The position numbers and the translations under genes are program-made. From positions 1 to 14,344 of the forward strand of contig CAIZOZ010000204.1 of NCBI GenBank assembly GCA_903934745.1: a DNA stretch of 14,344 nt, written 5' to 3'. Positions 1 to 6,210 of this stretch are shown here, piece by piece (position 1 is the first letter of the stretch; each line of letters starts with the position of its first letter). The notes beneath the pieces are model-generated. The model saw nothing but the letters and a program-made list of their open reading frames with translations. It was not told the DNA's origin and searched no databases. Source of the DNA: an uncultured cyanobacterium (lineage in GTDB: Bacteria > Cyanobacteriota > Cyanobacteriia > PCC-6307 > Cyanobiaceae).

Positions 1-1
1 C

Positions 2-904
2 GAAACCCGCGTCGTCTTCCTGCCCCGCGATCCCCAGTGGGCCTACGTCTTCTGGGACATCTCCGACCCTGATCGCCAGCAGGCCCTGGCCGCCGGCGCC
101 TCCCAGCTCTGCCTGCGCGTCGCCGATGTCACCGGCCTCAGCGGCGGCTCCTCCCATCCCCACACCCTTCAGGAAGTGGTGGTCGATTCCCACGCCACCG
201 AGTGGTATTTGCCGGTTCCCCTCTCCGATCGCGACTATCGCGTTGAGCTCGGCTACCGCAAAGGCGGTGCCGCCGCCGGTGGCTGGATTTCGCTGGCCTT
301 CTCCTCGATCGCCCGCGTGCCGGCCCTGCATCCATCTGAGCAGATTCTCGATCAGTTCGTGCCCTTCTCGCTCGACACCTCACCCACGACAACGACCACG
401 CCCGACGCTCCCTCCCATGGGATCCTGCCTGAATTCAGCGATTCCGGGCTGCACGAGCGCCTCTACCAGAGCGCCACAGCCGGTTGGCGACGCCTTGGTC
501 GCGGTTCCGAGGCCTTCCATGAGTTCGATCACAACGCTCTGTCGGCCTCGTCGTCGTCGCTCTCCGCTTCCGGTGCCGGCCTCTGGGCCTCTGGTCGCAA
601 CGAATCCGGCGCCGGGCTGATGGCCCGGCAGCGCTCCTTCTGGCTCGTCGCCGATGCCGAGCTGATTGTCTACGGCGCCACCGATCCCGCTGCCCGCCTC
701 TCGATCGGCGGCGAAGAGGTGCCCCTTTCCCCCGATGGCACCTTCCGCCTTCAGGTGCCATTCCGCGATGGTCAGCAGCTCTATCCGATCGAGGCCCTCG
801 CCGCCGATGGCGAGCAGCGACGCAACATCACCCTCGAGTTCCAGCGCACCACCCCCGAGGCCAACGTCAACACCAAGGAAGCGGCTGTTCCCGACTGGTT
901 CTAA
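2..904 (+). CDS. DUF4912 domain protein, 5'-truncated by window edge
   Basis: The reading frame is open from base 2 to the TAA at 902-904, giving 300 residues with no start codon in view. The beginning lies upstream of the window. The first visible residues, RVVFLPRDPQWAYVFWDIS, and the following CLRVADVT are typical of the DUF4912 domain, a beta-rich domain of unknown function found in cyanobacteria and some other bacteria. A second recognisable block near the C-terminus contains FWLVADAELIVYGATDP, then a GG..V.LSPDGTFR stretch, and the chain ends in a NTKEAAVPDWF tail. This two-part layout matches cyanobacterial DUF4912 proteins as I know them. Between the blocks is a Ser/Thr/Pro-rich linker (window residues about 120-200). 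I see no membrane segment or catalytic motif. The gene is convergent with the kinase-like gene and their stop codons overlap. The family call is firm; the function is unknown. Confidence 0.85.
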   Translation, partial: ETRVVFLPRDPQWAYVFWDISDPDRQQALAAGASQLCLRVADVTGLSGGSSHPHTLQEVVVDSHATEWYLPVPLSDRDYRVELGYRKGGAAAGGWISLAFSSIARVPALHPSEQILDQFVPFSLDTSPTTTTTPDAPSHGILPEFSDSGLHERLYQSATAGWRRLGRGSEAFHEFDHNALSASSSSLSASGAGLWASGRNESGAGLMARQRSFWLVADAELIVYGATDPAARLSIGGEEVPLSPDGTFRLQVPFRDGQQLYPIEALAADGEQRRNITLEFQRTTPEANVNTKEAAVPDWF

Positions 905-2535
905 GCCGCCGCAGCGGGATCGGCGCCCAACAGGCTGAGCAGCCGTTCCAGCTGGGCCCGAGCTTCAGCATCGCTGAGCGCCTCGGTTTCGACATCAGCA
1001 AGTGAGCTGGGGCTACCAGCGTCGCTGGCCTCAGCCACCAGGGTCACCGCCCGTTCCCTCGGCTCCAGCGGTTGCCAGTGACGCAGCTGCCGTTCCAGCA
1101 CGGCCAGATCGGCATCAGAAGGGTCCAGCCCCACGGCCAGACGGGCCCTGATGCGGCGCCGGGCCAGCGCAGGGGTACAGCGGCAGTCGAGGATCAGGAA
1201 GCGAGCCCCGCAGCGGCCTGCCAGCTCAGCGAAGCTGCGGCGCTGGCGGCGTTGGCCAAAGGTGGCATCAACGATCAGCGACAGGCCCGCCCCCAGCACG
1301 GCCTCGGCACAGCGCGGTAGATGGTCGCCGTAGAGCTGCTCACTCACCGCTGCTGCATAGAGATCACCGCTGCGGGGCTCGCGGCTGGGAAGCCCCCAGA
1401 GCCCGAACAGACGCTTGCGCTCCACATCGGAGCGCAGCTGAATCCACCCGAGGCGCCGGGCCAGCAGGCGAGCCAGATGGCTCTTGCCACTCCCGGAAAC
1501 CCCATGGGTGATCAACAGCACGGGGGCCGACTCGGCAGCGGTGGCTTCGGCGAGGGCCAGATAGGACTCGATCTGCTGGCGCTGGGCCGTCGCCGTCGTC
1601 GGGTTCACTGGATCGGCCTGCTGCAACCGCAAGGCCGCCACCTTGGCGCGCACCAGCGCCCGGTAGACGAGATACCAGCGCCAGCTGCGCAGTCCGGTGT
1701 AATCGCCGCTGAGCTCCAGCCAGCGATTCAGCACCAGGCCGGCCAGCTCGGGGCGCTGGCGCTGGCGCAGATCCATCACCAGAAAAGCCAGGTCGCTGCT
1801 GAGATCGATCCAGCGCAGGGGCGGACTGAACTCGAGGCAGTCGAAGACGAGAATGCGCCCCTGCCAGAGCGCCATGTTGCCCAGATGCAGATCGCCATGG
1901 CCTTCGCGAATCCAGCCGCTGGCGCGGCGGGCCTCAAACCAGGGGGCCAGCCGCTCCGCCTCGGCCTCACTCCAGCGGCGCAGGGCCTGCAGGCGGGGAT
2001 CAGCTCCGAGCGTGGCGTCGAGCACATCCAGATTGGCGATGGCGGGCGCACGAACCTGGGGCGCCGAACCGTACCCAGCCGTGTCGGCGGCCTTGGCTGC
2101 AGTGGCATGGAAGTGGGCGAGGCTGTCAGCGAGCTGCTCGAACAGCCGTTCCAGCGCCCCGGTCGCCAGTTCAGCGCGCTCGAGCACAGCAGGCAGCAGA
2201 TCCTGCTGCTGGAACTGGCGCATCTGAACCGCCATCTCGATCACCGGCCCTTCGCCGCCGAATCGGGCCGCAGCCGGTGGCCCATGGATCGGAGCCAGAC
2301 CCAGATAGAGATCTGCCGCCAGACGGCGATTGAGACGCAGCTCCTCCTGGCAGAACTGCAGGCGCAATGCGGCAGTGCTGAAGTCAACGAAGCCGAGATT
2401 CACCGGCTTCTTGATCTTGTAAGCATAGGAACCGGTGAGCAGCACCCAGGAGATGTGGGTTTCCAGCAGCTCAATCGTCCCCACCGGATGGTCATAGGCC
2501 TCAGGACGGAGCAGGGCGGCGATCAGGGGCTCCAT
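901..2535 (-). CDS. Two-domain phosphotransferase-like / P-loop kinase fusion protein
   Basis: This 544-residue protein joins two kinase folds. The N-terminal half resembles the aminoglycoside phosphotransferase superfamily (COG2187 type): HGDLHLGN at residues 213-220 is the catalytic-loop motif, and FDCLEF at 231-236 carries the metal-binding Asp. The C-terminal part is a small P-loop kinase (COG0645 type) with a Walker A motif GVSGSGKS at 345-352, a LRSD motif near 367-370 and IVDATF at 421-426. Proteins with this architecture are widespread in bacteria and usually annotated as bifunctional aminoglycoside phosphotransferase/ATP-binding proteins. Their natural substrate is not established, and I would not infer drug resistance. 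The ATG at 2533-2535 is used; no clear Shine-Dalgarno is seen. The gene lies 68 bases downstream of the TspO-like gene on the same strand. Its TAG (901-903) overlaps the TAA of the convergent DUF4912 gene. Confidence 0.85.
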   Translation of the reverse strand: MEPLIAALLRPEAYDHPVGTIELLETHISWVLLTGSYAYKIKKPVNLGFVDFSTAALRLQFCQEELRLNRRLAADLYLGLAPIHGPPAAARFGGEGPVIEMAVQMRQFQQQDLLPAVLERAELATGALERLFEQLADSLAHFHATAAKAADTAGYGSAPQVRAPAIANLDVLDATLGADPRLQALRRWSEAEAERLAPWFEARRASGWIREGHGDLHLGNMALWQGRILVFDCLEFSPPLRWIDLSSDLAFLVMDLRQRQRPELAGLVLNRWLELSGDYTGLRSWRWYLVYRALVRAKVAALRLQQADPVNPTTATAQRQQIESYLALAEATAAESAPVLLITHGVSGSGKSHLARLLARRLGWIQLRSDVERKRLFGLWGLPSREPRSGDLYAAAVSEQLYGDHLPRCAEAVLGAGLSLIVDATFGQRRQRRSFAELAGRCGARFLILDCRCTPALARRRIRARLAVGLDPSDADLAVLERQLRHWQPLEPRERAVTLVAEASDAGSPSSLADVETEALSDAEARAQLERLLSLLGADPAAAA

Positions 2536-2603
2536 GGCAAGGTCTGCTCAGGCAGGAGGTTGGGAAGGGCGGCCGGCAACGGCATCAGCGGGGAGGGGGA
2601 AGG

Positions 2604-3056
2604 TCAACAGCCCGGGTTGAGCTGACGCATCTGCCAGGTGATCACAGCCTCAATTGGCGTCCAGAGCAGAAAGGGCAGCATCAACTGGGCGGCCAACGGC
2701 GAGATCGACAGCAGCAACAGGCTGAAGATCAGTCCGTAGCTCCAAGCAGCCAGGCAGAAAACCGTGCCGGCCGCCAGCCGCCGGGTACGACACATCAGCC
2801 AGGTGTAACCCTCGACCAAGACCAGCAGCAGCACATAGGCCACCACCAGGTTCCAGCTGTTCCGCACGTTCCAACTGAGCAAGGCTGAGAGATAGAAGCA
2901 GGCGTGGATCAGCAGCCAGATCAGCGGGATCCAGGCGGAGAAGGTGACCCAGGTGGGGCGCCGCAATCCCTGATACCAGATAAAATCCTTGCGGGTGGGG
3001 TTGATCAGCAGAATCACTCCCTCCATCAGCACCAGGATCAGTAACCAGGGCGGCAC
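2604..3056 (-). CDS. TspO/MBR-like five-helix membrane protein
   Basis: This 150-residue, very hydrophobic protein has five predicted membrane helices, at about residues 2-20, 36-60, 68-88, 94-119 and 121-143. Length and helix count match the TspO/MBR (tryptophan-rich sensory protein) family. WYQGLRRPTW before helix 2 corresponds to the WY..L..P.W pattern of that family, and MLPFLLW in helix 5 followed by a terminal QLNP corresponds to the family's LLPYLLW...LN ending. TspO proteins bind porphyrins and related ligands, which would suit a cell making much chlorophyll, but binding here is inference. The start is a GTG at 3056. An internal ATG at residue 11 is possible but would remove half of helix 1. 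The gene may be co-transcribed with the kinase-like gene 68 bases downstream. The sequence is divergent, so the family call is likely rather than certain. Confidence 0.65.
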   Translation of the reverse strand: MPPWLLILVLMEGVILLINPTRKDFIWYQGLRRPTWVTFSAWIPLIWLLIHACFYLSALLSWNVRNSWNLVVAYVLLLVLVEGYTWLMCRTRRLAAGTVFCLAAWSYGLIFSLLLLSISPLAAQLMLPFLLWTPIEAVITWQMRQLNPGC

Positions 3057-3484
3057 AGCGTGCAGTTCGGCGGGAGATTGATAAGTCCAGGCGTAGCGAT
3101 CGGGGCAGCTGGGATGAGAGCTGTTCGGATCAATGGAATCCCTTTGATCGCCAGGCTGGCTACAGATTGAATGAGGCCATCACGACTGTCAAGGCCAGCG
3201 ACAACTGCGGGGCGAGACCAGGACATGGACTTGGCCAGGAACGATTTGGCGATCAAAGCACCAACGTCAGTTGGCCGATTCTGACACCGCAGCGCGGCAT
3301 GGGCGGAGACTGCACGACAGCTGGCCATGCCAGCCAAGATAGGAAGCTCAGCCGCATCACCAGCCAACCACTCACAACGACTGCTGCGATGGTCCCGATC
3401 GCCAGGCCACGGGGAGAGCACCCCAGTCAGTGCCACCATGCAGCTGCCATCGCCACCGCGGCTCCCGTCCGCCCCTTCAGCCCC
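3057..3484. other. 428-base stretch with no convincing gene
   Basis: This region separates the TspO-like gene from the small membrane-peptide ORF. Both strands carry open frames across it (minus-strand 3592-3038, plus-strand 3167-3598), but neither translation shows a family I recognise. The minus-strand frame also runs antisense through the 37-residue ORF and overlaps the TspO start. Base composition appears somewhat less GC-rich than the neighbouring genes. I see no tRNA-like fold or clear promoter pair. It may be a decayed gene, a long leader for the TspO-like gene, or an unrecognised small RNA. Confidence 0.5.
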
Positions 3485-3598
3485 ATGGCCCTGCCTGACC
3501 GTCCCCGTCCCGCCTGGCTCAACTGGCTGATCCTGCTGGCCTTCCTGTGGTCTTCCTGGCAGCTCGCCGGACTCTGGTTGCAGCGTTTCCACGGCTGA
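3485..3598 (+). CDS. Possible 37-residue single-helix membrane peptide
   Basis: The ATG at 3485 opens a frame of 37 residues ending in TGA at 3596-3598. The product has a Pro/Arg-rich, positively charged start (residues 4-9), one strongly hydrophobic Trp/Leu-rich segment at about residues 11-32, and a basic end (QRFHG). This follows the positive-inside pattern for a single-pass peptide with its N-terminus in the cytoplasm. Short single-helix proteins are common in cyanobacterial thylakoids, but this one does not match any photosystem or cytochrome small subunit that I recognise. There is no Shine-Dalgarno. The frame is open upstream to 3167, but that part looks non-coding. It could be a chance ORF. 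Confidence 0.4.
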   Translation: MALPDRPRPAWLNWLILLAFLWSSWQLAGLWLQRFHG

Positions 3599-3608
3599 GC
3601 TGCTGCTG

Positions 3609-3665
3609 CTGGAGGGGCCAGCTCGGCGCCGAGCAGGGCTCGATCAGGCCGCTTGGGCCCTCCAG
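3609..3665. terminator. Structured spacer between convergent ends, candidate bidirectional terminator
   Basis: CTGGAGGG at 3609-3616 pairs perfectly with CCCTCCAG at 3658-3665. Continuing inward, CC at 3618-3619 can pair with GG at 3656-3657 around a one-base bulge. Inside sits a perfect 14-base palindrome, GCTCGGCGCCGAGC, at 3621-3634. The element fills the 79 bases between the stop of the 37-residue ORF and the stop of the convergent small gene. No U-run follows on either strand, so it is not a canonical intrinsic terminator. Confidence 0.4.
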
Positions 3666-3677
3666 CTCAGGGACGAG

Positions 3678-3917
3678 TCAGAGCTCGAGCTGATAGCCGG
3701 CGCCGCGCATCCAGCGTTCAAACTCGATCACCACCAGTTCATTGGGGCAATCGATCAGGGACAGGTTCCTGACCGTGCAATCGCCATGGCCGCCGTGATG
3801 CAGGGTGAGCAGGAACTGCTCACCGCTGAGGCCACACACCTCGGGATCACTGCGGACCACCACATCAAGGGCGGCTCCAAGGCGGGCAACGCGACGGCGC
3901 AGATCGGACCAGGTCAT
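3678..3917 (-). CDS. Small protein of unknown function, 79 residues
   Basis: The frame could start as far upstream as 3956, but I choose the ATG at 3917. The upstream sequence, read on the minus strand, is GGGAGAAAGACG-ATG, which places a good Shine-Dalgarno (GGGAG) seven bases before this start. The product begins MTWSDLRRRVARLGAALDVV and contains a His/Gly-rich HHGGHGDC at residues 40-47. It ends with a mixed segment containing IDCPNELVVIEFERW. There is no signal peptide or membrane helix. Two further Cys residues (28 and 57) lie outside the HHGGHGDC motif, so metal binding is conceivable but unsupported. I do not recognise the family. The codon pattern and ribosome site suggest it is real. 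It lies 113 bases downstream of the DUF4335 gene on the same strand. Confidence 0.65.
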   Translation of the reverse strand: MTWSDLRRRVARLGAALDVVVRSDPEVCGLSGEQFLLTLHHGGHGDCTVRNLSLIDCPNELVVIEFERWMRGAGYQLEL

Positions 3918-4005
3918 CGTCTTTCTCCCAGGTCCGATCGATGGACCCAGCTCCACTCTCTCATCAGGACTGGCCGCTCCCGGCCGGCTGAGCTGGGTTG
4001 AGCCA

Positions 4006-4022
4006 GGCTGGACGCGCCAGCC
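4006..4022. terminator. GC-rich hairpin just after the DUF4335 gene
   Basis: GGCTGG at 4006-4011 and CCAGCC at 4017-4022 form a perfect six-base-pair stem with a five-base loop. It starts eight bases beyond the DUF4335 stop. No T-run follows on the minus strand, so termination strength is uncertain. Confidence 0.3.
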
Positions 4023-4030
4023 CGCCGCGA

Positions 4031-4627
4031 TCAGCGCTTAACGGCGGCGGCTGGAGCGCTGGGGGTCGGGGCCGGTGCCGGGGGGGGCGGCAGGATCAGG
4101 GCCAGGCAGGCGGCGGCGGCCAGGGCCGCCAGGCCGCCTACAGGCGCGGCGAGCCGCCGCTGCAACGGCAGGCGCTCGGCCAGCTCCCGTTGCCGCAGGG
4201 GCAGGGGCTGGGGTAACGCCAGCGAGAGCTGCAGCCTGGGGTCGAGCCGCAGGTCATCGAGCACCCGCACCAGATCGGCAAGCTCGGCATCATCGAGCTG
4301 CACCACCAGGGAAGGGTTGCCGCTCTGACGGCTGCGCAGTTCCAGTCGATGGCCGCCGCCGCTGTCCGGTTCGATCTGCACCGGACGCTCCTCGCCGCCG
4401 AAGCGACGCCCGACGCCACTGATCAGATGGCGGGCATAGGGCAGCACCACCTCCATCAGAGCCAGCAGATGTTCCCGTTCGCCTTCCAGTTCGGGGCGGC
4501 CCACCCACTGCAGGCGCCAGCCCGTGATGATCCCCACCGCATCGGCCGCCTGTCCGGCGGAGACATCAGGGACACCATCAACCTGAAGCCGACAGGACAG
4601 CTGGTCGTGGCGGAGGGTCTGTTTCAT
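4031..4627 (-). CDS. DUF4335 protein, C-terminally anchored
   Basis: The protein has 198 residues from the ATG at 4625-4627 (MKQTLRHDQLSCRL). An ATG six codons upstream (4645) is possible, but the family in picocyanobacteria begins with this MK.T pattern as I recall it. The soluble part includes GIITGWRLQWVGRPELEGE at about residues 32-50, characteristic of DUF4335, and LDDAELADLVRVLDDLRLD at 111-129. A single hydrophobic stretch follows at about 160-179, then a Pro/Ala-rich tail to the C-terminus. This suggests a membrane-anchored protein with most of its mass in the cytoplasm. DUF4335 is a cyanobacterial family of unknown function, typically found beside DUF3038, as here. The DUF3038 gene ends 58 bases upstream, and the two are probably one transcription unit. 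Confidence 0.8.
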   Translation of the reverse strand: MKQTLRHDQLSCRLQVDGVPDVSAGQAADAVGIITGWRLQWVGRPELEGEREHLLALMEVVLPYARHLISGVGRRFGGEERPVQIEPDSGGGHRLELRSRQSGNPSLVVQLDDAELADLVRVLDDLRLDPRLQLSLALPQPLPLRQRELAERLPLQRRLAAPVGGLAALAAAACLALILPPPPAPAPTPSAPAAAVKR

Positions 4628-4660
4628 CAAGGCACTCTGAAGCATGGGATTGGCCGGAAT

Positions 4661-4678
4661 GAGCGGCCGGGGCCGCTC
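4661..4678. promoter_or_regulatory. Perfect inverted repeat between the DUF3038 and DUF4335 genes
   Basis: GAGCGGCC (4661-4668) and GGCCGCTC (4671-4678) are exact reverse complements separated by GG. The element lies in the 58-base gap between the DUF3038 stop and the DUF4335 start. A two-base loop is too tight for the full stem in RNA, so the outer six base pairs with a larger loop would form, or the site is a protein-binding palindrome. It could moderate readthrough within the pair. Confidence 0.35.
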
Positions 4679-4685
4679 GCTCTCC

Positions 4686-5228
4686 TCAGGCGGCGGCATC
4701 CAGCAGGCTGGCCCGCAGCCGCTCGAATCCCCCCTCGCCAGCGGCCAGCGAAAGGCTGCGCACCATCTGCCGCCGCTCGGCAGCCCCCATGGCCGGATCC
4801 AGCAGCTGCTGGACGCCACTGCGGCGCGGGTTCATGCGCTCGCGGATCAGCTCGGCCAGGCGATCCTGAAACAATTGCCAGCGCTGGGCCAGCAGCTCCG
4901 GAGCTTCACTGGTGGAGAGCAGGGTGCGCAGCATCGGATAAAGGCGATCGGCCATCTGGCAGAGAATCCGGATCAAGGCGTCGGTTTCGATGGCGGAGAT
5001 CGGCCCCCGCCGGCAAGCGCGCCGCAGCGGATTGTGGCAACGACGCTTCCAGAGCTCGACCCGATTGGGGAAGAGCTCGCTGAAACCGAGTTGTTCCGAC
5101 ATCCAGACCATCGCCTCACCACCATTGAGGTCGAGGGCCTCGAGCGACAACAGCAACAGATCAAGCCGCTCCAGGCCCCGTCGGGGCAGGGGATGGCCGA
5201 GATGGGCTGGGGAGGAAGCCTGGGTCAT
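4686..5228 (-). CDS. DUF3038 protein
   Basis: This 180-residue protein starts at the ATG at 5226-5228 (MTQASSPAHLGHPLPRRGLE). Recognisable DUF3038 features are RRGLERLDLLLLSLEALDLN at about residues 16-35, then MVWMSEQLGF, the FPNRVELWKRR..NPLRR basic segment, and a helical C-terminal part with LIRERMNPRR. The family is cyanobacterial and of unknown function. It appears all-helical and soluble, with no membrane helix. The adjacent DUF4335 gene (58 bases downstream, same strand) is the family's usual neighbour, suggesting the two products act together. It is divergent from the adenine phosphoribosyltransferase gene across 132 bases. In that spacer I see only a weak hairpin and no clear promoter pair. 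Confidence 0.8.
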   Translation of the reverse strand: MTQASSPAHLGHPLPRRGLERLDLLLLSLEALDLNGGEAMVWMSEQLGFSELFPNRVELWKRRCHNPLRRACRRGPISAIETDALIRILCQMADRLYPMLRTLLSTSEAPELLAQRWQLFQDRLAELIRERMNPRRSGVQQLLDPAMGAAERRQMVRSLSLAAGEGGFERLRASLLDAAA

Positions 5229-5360
5229 GGCTGCGATGATGCCAGCTGCCGGGGCAATCCGTCACCTCGAATCGGTGGCGGCGATCCCGTCCGCTTGCTC
5301 TGCAGCCGGAGCCAGCGCTCTTTTCGGCGCCCTCGCGCATTCCTTTTCCAGCCGCCTGCC

Positions 5361-5945
5361 ATGAGCCTCGAGCCCACGCCGTCCCCAACCCCTGGCCCCG
5401 ATCCGGATTCACAGCCCAGCCAGGAGCTGTCGCTGAAGCGGTGGATTCAGGAGCATCCCGACTTCCCCCAGCCGGGCATCCTGTTTCGCTGCATGATGCC
5501 GATGCTGCGGGATCCGCAGGGCTGGCAGGAAATGCTGCGGCAGATGGGCAAAACCTGCGAGCGCCTGCAACCTGACCTGATTGTGGGCATCGAATCGCGT
5601 GGCTTCATCGTGGGCACGGCGCTGGCCACAGCCCTGGCGCTGCCCTTCGCGCCCGTACGCAAACGCGGCAAGTTGCCCGGGGCAGTGCATGGCATCGACT
5701 ACACCCTGGAATACGGCAGTGACCGGCTTGAAATCCATGTGGATGGTTTCGAACACCACCCCTCCGTGCTGGTGGTGGACGATCTGCTGGCCACCGGCGG
5801 TACCGCCGCTGCTGCCGGGGACCTGGTGACCCTGGCCGGAGGTCGGCTCTGCGGCTTTGCCTTTGTGATCGAGCTGGCCGAGCTCCATGGCCGCCAGAAG
5901 CTGCCGGCCGGTGTGCCCGTGGATTCGCTGGTGGTTTACAGCTGA
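5361..5945 (+). CDS. apt: Adenine phosphoribosyltransferase
   Basis: The enzyme converts adenine and PRPP to AMP and pyrophosphate in purine salvage. The protein has 194 residues from the ATG at 5361. The PRPP-binding motif VLVVDDLLATGGT lies at residues 136-148, IVGIESRGFIVG at 74-85 is the family's GIDSRGF-type loop, and PVRKRGKLPG at 98-107 is the flexible-loop region. The first 20 residues are a Pro/Ser-rich extension ahead of the usual start of the fold, so the true start could be later, though no better ribosome site is seen. One oddity is that the FRD motif after PGIL is FRC here (Cys44), followed by MMPML. The gene converges with the DUF2949 gene, leaving 12 bases between stops. Family assignment is secure. 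Confidence 0.92.
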   Translation: MSLEPTPSPTPGPDPDSQPSQELSLKRWIQEHPDFPQPGILFRCMMPMLRDPQGWQEMLRQMGKTCERLQPDLIVGIESRGFIVGTALATALALPFAPVRKRGKLPGAVHGIDYTLEYGSDRLEIHVDGFEHHPSVLVVDDLLATGGTAAAAGDLVTLAGGRLCGFAFVIELAELHGRQKLPAGVPVDSLVVYS

Positions 5946-5957
5946 GGGCCAGGGGCT

Positions 5958-6173
5958 TCAGGGGCGCTGATCCTGCCAATCGAGCACCTGAGCCAGCTGC
6001 TCCAGGCTGATCAGGCCATAGCGCCAGAGCACCACCGGCAGCGGAGCCTGCTCCAGCTGGGATTGCTTGAGGCCCAGCTCAAGGGCGTTGTCGCTGAGGC
6101 CGATCTGCTGGCGCAGAAACTGCAGCAGCAGCGGCGCTGGCAGGGGCTGGGGGCAGGAACTGATCACCACCAT
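5958..6173 (-). CDS. DUF2949 protein
   Basis: The ATG at 6171-6173 gives 71 residues beginning MVVISSCPQPLPAPLLLQFL. An upstream in-frame start at 6245 would add 24 residues and overlap the preceding gene by 35 bases, with an N-terminus that looks non-coding, so the shorter form is preferred. The core segment RQQIGLSDNALELGLKQS (residues 21-38), followed by PLPVVLWRYGLISLEQL (45-61), matches DUF2949, a small cyanobacterial family. The pattern of predicting whether a chain belongs to a two-helix 'type IV pilus N-terminal-like' fold is suggestive but not decisive. Function is unknown. It sits 37 bases downstream of the UbiH-like gene on the same strand, probably in one transcript. Confidence 0.75.
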   Translation of the reverse strand: MVVISSCPQPLPAPLLLQFLRQQIGLSDNALELGLKQSQLEQAPLPVVLWRYGLISLEQLAQVLDWQDQRP

Positions 6174-6210
6174 GGTCGGACCTGGGCTCGCCACTGGCTG
6201 AACAGCCCGA

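Noticed and set aside
1321..2625. Long plus-strand open frame (434 codons)
   Set aside because: It lies antisense to the kinase-like gene, whose minus-strand product carries clear motifs (HGDLHLGN, Walker A). The plus-strand translation is Gln/Gly/Ala-rich with no family features.
3038..3592. 184-codon minus-strand open frame
   Set aside because: It has no recognisable domain, overlaps the TspO-like start and runs antisense to the 37-residue ORF. I kept the region as unexplained rather than calling a gene.
4644..5360. Possible N-terminal extension of apt across the DUF3038 gene
   Set aside because: The frame is open, but upstream of 5361 it is antisense to DUF3038 and shows no phosphoribosyltransferase sequence.
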